28,487 bases of DNA. It comes from JBOFSQ01 sp051651625. GTDB lineage: Bacteria > Planctomycetota > Planctomycetia > Pirellulales > Thermoguttaceae. The notes beneath the pieces are model-generated. The model saw nothing but the letters and a program-made list of their open reading frames with translations, made no database searches and was not told the DNA's origin. The position numbers were made by a program, and so were the translations under genes. Positions 7,802 to 13,943 of the stretch are shown here, in pieces (the stretch's first letter is position 1; every line of letters begins with the position of its first letter). The stretch is from contig JBOFSQ010000005.1 of the NCBI GenBank assembly GCA_051651625.1, positions 1-28,487 of the forward strand, read 5' to 3'.

Positions 7802-8014
7802 TTACTCTTCTGGGAAGATGTACCGGCGATTCTCCTCTCGCATCGCGTCTAGCTGTGCCTCCGTGATATAGTTGCCCGATTGCAGCGAGACGTTGCCGCG
7901 CGAGAGATTGGCAACAATCTGGCGAACGATCCCATCTTGGTCCCGCAGCCGCTTTTCACGGCTAACAGGCTTCGGCAAGTCACGACATACCCACTCTTTC
8001 AGATAACCAAGCAT
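7802..8014 (-). CDS. Unknown small protein (70 aa)
   Basis: The start at 8014 (MLGYLKEWVCRDL) is preceded by GGGAGC about 8 bases upstream, so I prefer it over a start at 8053. The product has no membrane segment. It is charged throughout and ends NYITEAQLDAMREENRRYIFPEE, probably two helices. I do not recognise a family. It is the first gene of a two-gene minus-strand operon with the 213-aa anchored protein. The pair is divergent from the outer-membrane gene at 8222, with about 200 bases between. Confidence 0.65.
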   Translation of the reverse strand: MLGYLKEWVCRDLPKPVSREKRLRDQDGIVRQIVANLSRGNVSLQSGNYITEAQLDAMREENRRYIFPEE

Positions 8015-8156
8015 ATCGGTAGCTCCCACAAGACCAAAGGTTCGACACCCCAAGCGACAAAACGAACGAGCAAGATTTTAACCTCAAAATCGGCGGTTGC
8101 AATGGGCGCCTTGAATAGACGTTCCCACTGCGTTAACACGCCAAACCATTTTTCCC

Positions 8157-8185
8157 TTGACACACACGGCGAAAATTGTCACGAT
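8157..8185 (+). promoter_or_regulatory. Candidate sigma-70-type promoter
   Basis: A perfect TTGACA (8157-8162) is followed after 17 bases by CACGAT (8180-8185), which matches the -10 consensus at only three positions. It lies in the divergent region, and transcription would start near 8192. That favours the downstream ATG at 8222 of the outer-membrane gene over the one at 8195. Confidence 0.3.
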
Positions 8186-8221
8186 TCACGCACGATGCCA
8201 ATTCCCACGCCAAAACGCGAG

Positions 8222-9379
8222 ATGATTTTTCGGTACGTTACGCTGCTACTCGCCGCGTTTGTGGTGTCGTGCACGGCGAACGTGTATGCACAGTACGGAT
8301 CGCTCGGCGCAGTTAAAACTCCGGCACCGCTTGCGTCGCCGACTTCGGTCTCGCCGTCAATCACGTCGAGTTACACTCTCGCGCAGGCGACGACATCACC
8401 AGTGGTGTCGCCCGCACCGGTTATGCCGTCGGTAATCGCGCCGCCGATTGTAAACGCGCCGCCGATTGACCCTTACGCAACAACGTCTCCCGGCTCGACG
8501 ACGCTCTTCGCAAAGTCGGGAATCGATTCGATCATCCCGCAGACCTACGAAAAAGCGAAACGGTTCCGCGACCGCACTTCGGTTGACTTCCTCTACATCG
8601 CACCAACTTCGTCAAACAAACAGCTCGGCGTAACGGAGGTCGATTTGCGGTGCCAGTTTGCGATTCCGCTAAAGTGTCTCGGTACGAGTTCTACGCAGTC
8701 GGGAATGGGAATGCCATACCTCTACCTTGCCCCCGGCGCGGCGTTTGACTGGTTCAAAACGCCGTCAGAATTCCCGCTCAATGCGCCCAGTACATATTCT
8801 GCGTATCTTGATGTCGGGGTACAACCGCACTTGAGTCAAGACGTGTGGCTCGATGCGTGGGTACGAGTTGGCGTCGCGTCCGATTACAAAAAGACGGCGA
8901 AAGAAAGTGTCCGCGTGATGGGGCGAGTGATGGGGATGTTCCGCATTTCAAGCGAGTGGGACGGTGCGCTCGGCGTTATCTATCTCAACCGCGAACGAGT
9001 GAAACTACTACCGTCTGGCGGTCTGATCTGGCATCCAAACGCCGACACACTCGTCAAGTTAACGTTCCCCGATCCGAAAATCTCAAAACGGTTCAAGGCG
9101 ACCAGCGACGCCGACTTTTGGGTCTACCTTCAGGGGAGTTATGGTGGGGGTGTATGGACAATGACCGATATTTTTGGGACAATGGCACCAACCGACTACA
9201 ACGACATCCGCTTGGGTATCGGGCTAGAGCTTGAAAGCAAGTCGCCATTCAGCGGCTTTCAGACGCCATTCAGCGGCTTTTTTGAGTTTGGCGGAGCCTT
9301 TGGCCGCGAGTTTTATCGCGAGGGGTATGCGTGGTCGGCAGAGAACAGTTGGTACCTCCGAGCAGGTATCGTGTTCTGA
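8222..9379 (+). CDS. Outer-membrane beta-barrel protein, DUF6268-like
   Basis: From the ATG at 8222 the product is 385 aa. An in-frame ATG at 8195 would add nine residues and is a fair alternative. Neither has a clear Shine-Dalgarno. It opens with a signal peptide (MIFRYVTLLLAAFVVSCTA, cleavage near VYA|Q; VVSC could alternatively be a lipobox), then a Pro/Ser/Thr-rich linker of about 90 residues. The remaining ~280 residues look like a beta barrel, with VDFLYIAPTS, LDVGVQPHLSQDVWLDAWVRVGV and LGVIYLNRERVKLLPSGGLIW, and end in a terminal aromatic strand (WYLRAGIVF). The LNRE-VKLLP-GLIW-P stretch recalls the planctomycete DUF6268 family. Function is unknown; the location is inferred to be the outer membrane. 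Confidence 0.75.
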   Translation: MIFRYVTLLLAAFVVSCTANVYAQYGSLGAVKTPAPLASPTSVSPSITSSYTLAQATTSPVVSPAPVMPSVIAPPIVNAPPIDPYATTSPGSTTLFAKSGIDSIIPQTYEKAKRFRDRTSVDFLYIAPTSSNKQLGVTEVDLRCQFAIPLKCLGTSSTQSGMGMPYLYLAPGAAFDWFKTPSEFPLNAPSTYSAYLDVGVQPHLSQDVWLDAWVRVGVASDYKKTAKESVRVMGRVMGMFRISSEWDGALGVIYLNRERVKLLPSGGLIWHPNADTLVKLTFPDPKISKRFKATSDADFWVYLQGSYGGGVWTMTDIFGTMAPTDYNDIRLGIGLELESKSPFSGFQTPFSGFFEFGGAFGREFYREGYAWSAENSWYLRAGIVF

Positions 9380-9390
9380 CGAATTGTGCA

Positions 9391-9410
9391 ATTCCCGCGA
9401 AGGCGGGAAT
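9391..9410. repeat. ATTCCCGC...GCGGGAAT palindrome
   Basis: The perfect 8-bp arms ATTCCCGC (9391-9398) and GCGGGAAT (9403-9410) enclose a GAAG loop, 11 bases after the outer-membrane gene stop. This short palindrome type is common as an interspersed repeat in many bacteria. It may protect or end the upstream message, but no T-run follows. Confidence 0.6.
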
Positions 9411-9453
9411 ACAAACCATCTTTATTCCTCGTTCCCAAGAAAGACTCGTTCCC

Positions 9454-9960
9454 GTGGCAAAGTCAAAGAAGAAACCGTCTACGCAAAAATCTACCGAGAA
9501 GTCGTCCGCAGCGAAAACGTCTGCGAAAAAGAAGACGCAGCGTGCGACAATCACGACGCCTAAAGGCGTCATCCTACTCGAACTCTTCAGCGAGCAGACG
9601 CCGAAGACGTGTGCAAACTTCGAGAAGTTATCGAAGAGCGGGTTCTATAACGGCCTCAAGTTTCACCGCGTCATTGAGGACTTCATGATTCAGGGCGGCT
9701 GTCCGAAAGGGACTGGCACCGGTGGCCCCGGCTACCAGTTTGAAGACGAGTTCGTTGCGGAGTTAACTCACAGCGGCCCCGGCATTCTGTCGATGGCGAA
9801 CGCTGGCCCAAACACAAACGGTTCGCAGTTCTTTATCACGCACGTCGCGTGCCCGTGGCTCGACGGAAAACACACCGTCTTCGGTCGCGTCATCGAGGGA
9901 CAAGATGTTGTCGATGCCATCGCGCAAGGTGATACGATGATCGAAGTTGTTGTGGAGTAA
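9454..9960 (+). CDS. Peptidyl-prolyl cis-trans isomerase, cyclophilin type
   Basis: I chose the GTG at 9454 (168 aa) because the frame upstream runs through the 3' end of the previous gene and a palindrome, and no ATG precedes the conserved domain. Residues 1-30 form a Lys/Ser/Ala/Thr-rich tail. The cyclophilin fold follows, with FHRVIEDFMIQGG (catalytic Arg72, Gln80), a MANAGPNTNGSQFFIT core (about 114-129) and PWLDGKHTVFG (Trp135, His140). It catalyses isomerisation of Xaa-Pro peptide bonds. No signal peptide is present, so it is probably cytoplasmic. xseB begins 9 bases after its stop, so they are likely co-transcribed. The domain is shorter than eukaryotic cyclophilins, as is normal for bacterial ones. 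Confidence 0.92.
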   Translation: MAKSKKKPSTQKSTEKSSAAKTSAKKKTQRATITTPKGVILLELFSEQTPKTCANFEKLSKSGFYNGLKFHRVIEDFMIQGGCPKGTGTGGPGYQFEDEFVAELTHSGPGILSMANAGPNTNGSQFFITHVACPWLDGKHTVFGRVIEGQDVVDAIAQGDTMIEVVVE

Positions 9961-9968
9961 GTTCGCAA

Positions 9969-10235
9969 ATGTCAAAAAAATCTCTTCCACCGTTTGAAGA
10001 ATCGTTGAAGCAACTTGAGTCGTTGGTGTCGCGTCTTGAGAGCGGGAATCTCTCACTCGACGACTCGCTCACGACGTACCAAGACGGTGTTGCGCTCATT
10101 CGGCACTGTCACAGTTTGCTCAACGCTGCGGAGCACAAGATCGAGATTTGGCGCGGCACCGACGCCGACGGCCAACCGATCACCGCCCCCGCCGACCCGA
10201 AAGATTTTCGCACCAAATCGGAGCACGAAGCGTAA
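9969..10235 (+). CDS. xseB: Exodeoxyribonuclease VII small subunit
   Basis: The 88-aa product has the family's signature order: PPFEESLKQLESLVSRLESGNLSLDDSL, then YQDGVALIRHCHSLLNAAEHKIEI. These are two long helices that coat the XseA large subunit in exonuclease VII, which degrades single-stranded DNA in both directions. The typical core ends near residue 62. The remaining tail ends in SEHEA, and the stop codon lies inside a GAGCACGAAGCGTAA repeat (see the repeat entry at 10221). xseA is not in this window. It sits 8 bases after the cyclophilin gene and upstream of the BON-domain gene. Confidence 0.93.
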   Translation: MSKKSLPPFEESLKQLESLVSRLESGNLSLDDSLTTYQDGVALIRHCHSLLNAAEHKIEIWRGTDADGQPITAPADPKDFRTKSEHEA

Positions 10236-10324
10236 GCTAGGCAACGTGACGTTGCATCCGATAGCCTCCCGGCAACTCCGTTGCGGTCGGCAAAACAAAC
10301 AAGAGCACGAAGCGTAAGCGAGTG
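10221..10324 (+). repeat. CGAAGCGTAAGCGAG repeat units after xseB
   Basis: One unit starting GAGCACGAAGCGTAAGC (10221-10237) contains the xseB stop codon. A second (10303-10324) lies just before the next gene. Between them are the short palindromes GCAACGTGACGTTGC (10241-10255) and GCAACTCCGTTGC (10272-10284). The units are the same family as the array at 18177-18560 and read in the direction of transcription. Confidence 0.75.
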
Positions 10325-10354
10325 AAGTACGATGACCACAACAATGGACTTCCA

Positions 10355-11326
10355 ATGAAAACAGCACGTTCACTTGTGCTAACGATTTGCGTTACAGCGG
10401 CGGTTTCGCCGCTCGTCGGCCAGCCGCCGTCGCGTGACACGACACCGCGGTTTACGCCGTTTCGCGGGACGAGTTACGGAATGTTCGGCCAAGAACGGTA
10501 CGGCGAAATCGAGTCGCCGCTCGCGCCGAACTCGTCGTTCACGAAGGCGTTCAGATTCAGTGCCGACGGATTCTTTCGCGGATACGACATAAACTCCGAC
10601 GACACGGCGATCTTTCGAGATGTCCCGCCGCCGGAACCAGTTGAGGCGTTGACTCGTGAAGACGTTCGCGCGAAGAAGCGACCCGAACCGAGCGTGAATC
10701 GTCCGCTCGATGCGCCGTCGGGCGGGAGCCAGCAGCAGACAGTTTCGCGCCCGCCGAGTCTGCTCGAACAGGAATATCGCCGTCTGAACGCCGAGCAGCA
10801 GCGGTTCCGCGATGGCGAACCGAGTGTGCCAACGTTCGGTCAACCCGAACGTGCCGCGCAGCAACGCTGGATGCGCGACCTCGGTCGTCCGCAACCAACA
10901 ACGTCGCCGTCAATCGCTGGCACAAGTCAACCAGCGACAACGCCGTCAACAGTGCCGCCGCAACAACCGGTGTCACCAGCGGCGAACGTGTTTGTCGGAA
11001 ACGCGCAGGTCGTTGGCGGGATGATCACACCGCCGCAGATGCCAGCGATTCCAGCACCAACACCGCGAGCAGCAAACGCACAGACGGGGCGTGGGCTTGA
11101 ACGCGAACTAGAAACGCGACTCGTCACCAGTCCCGACGTGAGTCTCATGTCGCCGGTACAAGTTCGCCTTGCAGGTTCGACGGCGACACTTCGCGGAGTC
11201 GTCGCAACGGAAGAACAGCGAGCCGCAGCGTCGCGCGTCGTCTTGTCGCATCCGGCTGTGCAATCTGTCAACAACTTGATGACAGTCGTCCCGCTCGACC
11301 CATCGCAAATTCCACCGGAACAATAG
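10355..11326 (+). CDS. Secreted BON-domain protein with Pro/Gln-rich linker
   Basis: I use the ATG at 10355 (323 aa), which puts the signal peptide MKTARSLVLTICVTAAVSPL at the N-terminus; a start at 10322 would begin inside repeat-derived sequence. A polar region follows, then a long Pro/Gln/Ser/Thr-rich low-complexity linker (about residues 100-240). The C-terminal ~80 residues form a BON-like domain: LERELETRL, VQVRLAGSTATLRGVV, EEQRAAASRVVLSHPAVQSVNNLMTV. BON domains bind lipid or envelope surfaces and are found in periplasmic proteins such as OsmY (family knowledge), so a cell-envelope role is likely. The last residues are Pro-rich (DPSQIPPEQ). It follows xseB on the same strand but is probably an independent unit. 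Confidence 0.8.
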   Translation: MKTARSLVLTICVTAAVSPLVGQPPSRDTTPRFTPFRGTSYGMFGQERYGEIESPLAPNSSFTKAFRFSADGFFRGYDINSDDTAIFRDVPPPEPVEALTREDVRAKKRPEPSVNRPLDAPSGGSQQQTVSRPPSLLEQEYRRLNAEQQRFRDGEPSVPTFGQPERAAQQRWMRDLGRPQPTTSPSIAGTSQPATTPSTVPPQQPVSPAANVFVGNAQVVGGMITPPQMPAIPAPTPRAANAQTGRGLERELETRLVTSPDVSLMSPVQVRLAGSTATLRGVVATEEQRAAASRVVLSHPAVQSVNNLMTVVPLDPSQIPPEQ

Positions 11327-11340
11327 CAACCGCTGCGCCG

Positions 11341-11370
11341 ATAGGTCATATAGGACCTATATGTCCTATT
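11341..11370. repeat. ATAGGAC...GTCCTAT palindrome at the GH43 3' end
   Basis: ATAGGAC (11350-11356) and GTCCTAT (11363-11369) flank CTATAT; TAGGTCAT lies just outside, as in the copy at 1680. It overlaps the last codons and stop (11346-11348) of the minus-strand GH43 gene, whose final residues SIGHIGPI are encoded by it. It also lies 15 bases after the stop of the convergent BON gene. Confidence 0.75.
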
Positions 11371-12476
11371 GAACTTCGCCACTGCTCCCTCGCCTCTCGT
11401 TCACACACCTCACCAACTTCCAACCAGCCGTCTTCGGTGATCGTGAGTGGACGGATTTGTGTGAGGCGATTGCGGTCGAGGTTGTTAACGTCGTAAGCGG
11501 CGAGAATGAGCCAGTCGCGGACAGCGTTTTCTTTTGACGTGGTTTCTGTTGACGGTTTGCCGCGATGGTCGAGGTGTCGCGTCGTGAGAACGCCGTTGTG
11601 GCCCGTACCTTTCCAGCGGTCGGTGCTTTCGAGAAGAAGTGTTCCGCCGCCGTCTGCGAGTGGTTTGCCGTCGCGGTCAACGTATGGGCCAAGCGGCGAT
11701 TCGCTCCGTCCGTATGCGATTCGATAAGTGCTCCGCTCTTTGTCGCAGCACGTCCCCCACGAGACCATCAAGTAATAAAACTTCCCGCGACGAATCACAA
11801 ACGCCGCCTCAATCGACGTGTCGCTCGCGTCGCGTCGCCCTGCGATGTGGCGATAACCACGCGGGATTTTCAGGTCGCCGCCGACGTATTCTCGCGGCAT
11901 TCCCGTTTGTGGATCAACTTCAACGCCCTTGATCCCCGACCAAAACGAACCCCAAAAAAGGTACGTCTTACCGTCGTCGTCGATGAAGTGTGCGGCGTCG
12001 ATGGCGTTGTAGTCGGTTTTGTTTGGTGCTGATTCGAGAACGAGTCCGCGATCTTCCCAGCGGTAGTCGGGACTTTTCTGGTCGAGCGTTTTGTTGACCG
12101 CAAGCCCAATCACACTGCGTTGACTGCCAAACGTCGAGACACTGTAGTAGACGCGATAAAGACCATTGTTGTGCGTGATGTCTGGTGCCCAGATTCCACC
12201 GCGTGGTTTGATTTCGGGAATGGCGGTGCGCGCCCACGCTGGAACGTTGTCGGCGAAGACGCGCCCTGCGGGCTGGAAATCGAAGAGCGACGTGCTGCGA
12301 AAAATCGGTGTACCACGGCCCGTCGTGAAGACGTAGATTTCGTTCCCATCGACAACTTCGATTGCAGTTGGATCGGGCGAGTCGAGTGTGAAGAGTGCGA
12401 GACGTGAATCGTCGTCTTGCGCGAGTGCCGCGCCGCGAAGCGCCAGTAGCGTTACGATAAACATTGCCCGAAACAT
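11346..12476 (-). CDS. Glycoside hydrolase family 43, arabinanase/xylosidase-like
   Basis: The 376-aa product starts with a signal peptide (MFRAMFIVTLLALRGAALAQ), so it is exported. A good Shine-Dalgarno (AAGGGGGA) precedes the ATG. The five-bladed propeller signature is clear: SPDPTAIEV (Asp35, general base), GGIWAPDI, NAIDAAHFIDDDGKTYLFWGSFWSGI (Asp160, pKa modulator), SIEAAFVIRRGKFYYLMVSWG (Glu223, general acid) and a GHNGVL His-containing motif. These fit endo-1,5-alpha-L-arabinanase-type GH43 enzymes, which cut arabinan; beta-xylosidase activity is the main alternative. The C-terminus is repeat-encoded (SIGHIGPI), replacing whatever the ancestral end was. It is convergent with the BON gene and divergent from the 391-aa membrane protein gene. 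Confidence 0.9.
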   Translation of the reverse strand: MFRAMFIVTLLALRGAALAQDDDSRLALFTLDSPDPTAIEVVDGNEIYVFTTGRGTPIFRSTSLFDFQPAGRVFADNVPAWARTAIPEIKPRGGIWAPDITHNNGLYRVYYSVSTFGSQRSVIGLAVNKTLDQKSPDYRWEDRGLVLESAPNKTDYNAIDAAHFIDDDGKTYLFWGSFWSGIKGVEVDPQTGMPREYVGGDLKIPRGYRHIAGRRDASDTSIEAAFVIRRGKFYYLMVSWGTCCDKERSTYRIAYGRSESPLGPYVDRDGKPLADGGGTLLLESTDRWKGTGHNGVLTTRHLDHRGKPSTETTSKENAVRDWLILAAYDVNNLDRNRLTQIRPLTITEDGWLEVGEVCEREAREQWRSSIGHIGPI

Positions 12477-12618
12477 CAGCCGTCCCCCTTTTGTTTTTTG
12501 GTTTCGCGTTTACAGTTACAGCCACGAGTATACACGCAACGGGCCGAATCGCAAAGACCGCCCGAATCGTCGATGGACGAGGTGAAGGAGTTGTTGCGGT
12601 TTGCGTCGGTGTGTCCTA

Positions 12619-12631
12619 GCCCCAACGGGGC
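12619..12631. repeat. Solo GCCCCAACGGGGC palindrome
   Basis: This is a single hairpin of the type found in repeat field 1, followed by AAATG as in most module copies. It lies in the 215-bp divergent region between the GH43 gene and the membrane-protein gene; nothing else is recognisable there. Confidence 0.7.
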
Positions 12632-12691
12632 AAATGCCTCGTTCACGATTGCAAGAAAATTTTACTCTCCCAACCCAACCACATCAATCAA

Positions 12692-13867
12692 ATGACCGAC
12701 CCACAACGCAATTTCAAAGACCTCGGCGAAGGGACGCTTCGCCGTATCGACTGGCAAGAACTGGTTCCGGCGGTGTTTCTGTTCCGCGCGTGGCACGCGG
12801 CGATGGGAGTGCGAGTGATGGCGATCTCGCTCATCGGCGTCGTGGCAATGCTCGCGCTTCTCGGTGCAATAAGCGACACCGGTGCATTGGAAGGCGTGGG
12901 GCTGGTCGATACGATTTATGAGCCGTCAACGACCGTTGATGCTGACTGCGAATCCGCACTCGACCAACCCGAAAAAATCATGTCACCTGTGGTGTTGTTC
13001 ACCGATGCTGGTTATCGTCTCTGGTGCAACCCGTTCTCGTCAGAAGCGGCGGCGTGGTTTTTCGGACTCTTTTTGATCTGGAGTTTGTGTGGCGGCGCGG
13101 TCGCGCGTATTGCGGCGGTGAAGTTGACTCGTGGCGGGAACGAATCGCTTCGCAATGTCGCGGCGTTTGGTGTGCGGCGACTCCGTTCGTTTTGCGGTGC
13201 GGTTTTGCTGGTCGTGATCGGGATGTTTTTATGCTATTTGCCGGTCTACGTCGTCTCGATTTGTCTTGACGTTCCGGTTTTGCAATTCGTCGCGGCGGGA
13301 GGATTTTTCATTGCGATCATTTCGGGGATCGTGATGGCACTCTTGACGTTCTTACTTGTGACCGCGTGGAACTTGATGTTCGCGGCGGTCGTCGTTGACG
13401 GTGCAGACATGTTTGACGCGGTGAGTCGCGCGGCGTCGTATTTGTACCAGAGAATTTTTCACTACGCATTTTACGTCATCTGCGCTGCGGTACTCGGTGC
13501 GATTGGCATGCTGCTCATCTCGCTGATCACGAATGGAGCGGCGAACGTTGCGATGCGTGGTTGCGCGCCGAGTCTGCTCACGCCAGACGGATTCGGCAGT
13601 GCTTCCGAAGCGAAAGCGATTTGTACGCAGATTGCGTCGATGTGGGTGATGGGACTCAATCTCTTGCCGCTGGCGTTTTCGTTCAGTTATTTTTGGACGG
13701 CGAGTGTGGCGATTTACATTCTGCTTCGCCGCAGTCTCGACGGAACGCCGCGTGATCACGTTGTCGGCTCCGACGCCACCACCGCCCGTCCGCTCTCGCT
13801 CCTGCCACGAAAAGAAATGGCAACCGAATCAGCAGCGCAGCAACCACAATCAGAACACGAAGCGTAA
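12692..13867 (+). CDS. Polytopic membrane protein, unknown function (391 aa)
   Basis: Several hydrophobic helices are visible: about 42-62, 118-140, 166-190, 200-232, 256-280 and 310-340. A hydrophilic loop with one Cys lies between the first two. The pattern of an N-terminal cytoplasmic stretch (FKDLGEGTLRRIDWQEL) followed by an amphipathic FRAWHAAMG segment resembles large uncharacterised planctomycete membrane proteins, but I cannot name a family. No Shine-Dalgarno is visible. The last residues, QPQSEHEA, and the stop codon come from a GAACACGAAGCGTAA repeat unit. It is followed by two more units and then by the DUF4091 gene on the same strand. Confidence 0.75.
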   Translation: MTDPQRNFKDLGEGTLRRIDWQELVPAVFLFRAWHAAMGVRVMAISLIGVVAMLALLGAISDTGALEGVGLVDTIYEPSTTVDADCESALDQPEKIMSPVVLFTDAGYRLWCNPFSSEAAAWFFGLFLIWSLCGGAVARIAAVKLTRGGNESLRNVAAFGVRRLRSFCGAVLLVVIGMFLCYLPVYVVSICLDVPVLQFVAAGGFFIAIISGIVMALLTFLLVTAWNLMFAAVVVDGADMFDAVSRAASYLYQRIFHYAFYVICAAVLGAIGMLLISLITNGAANVAMRGCAPSLLTPDGFGSASEAKAICTQIASMWVMGLNLLPLAFSFSYFWTASVAIYILLRRSLDGTPRDHVVGSDATTARPLSLLPRKEMATESAAQQPQSEHEA

Positions 13868-13942
13868 GCGAGTGCCCGAATCAGAACGCGAAGCGTAAGC
13901 GAGTACCCGAATCAGAGCGGAAAGCGTAAGCGAGTGCCGAAT
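13849..13942 (+). repeat. Three tandem CGAAGCGTAAGCGAG units
   Basis: Three 30-34-bp units follow each other (about 13849, 13879 and 13909), each with the core AGCGTAAGCGAGT. The first supplies the stop codon (13865-13867) of the membrane protein. The last ends immediately before the ATG of the DUF4091 gene at 13944. They are oriented with the flanking genes. Confidence 0.85.
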
Positions 13943-13943
13943 C

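Noticed and set aside
7880..8221. N-terminal extension of the outer-membrane protein
   Set aside because: It would overlap the minus-strand 70-aa gene and hide the signal peptide.
9391..9410. Intrinsic terminator after the outer-membrane gene
   Set aside because: The hairpin is strong but no T-run follows on either strand, and the same palindrome type is a common dispersed repeat.
12498..12695. Small gene in the GH43/membrane-protein divergent region
   Set aside because: It has no ribosome-binding site, crosses a GCCCCAACGGGGC palindrome, and overlaps the start of the real gene at 12692.
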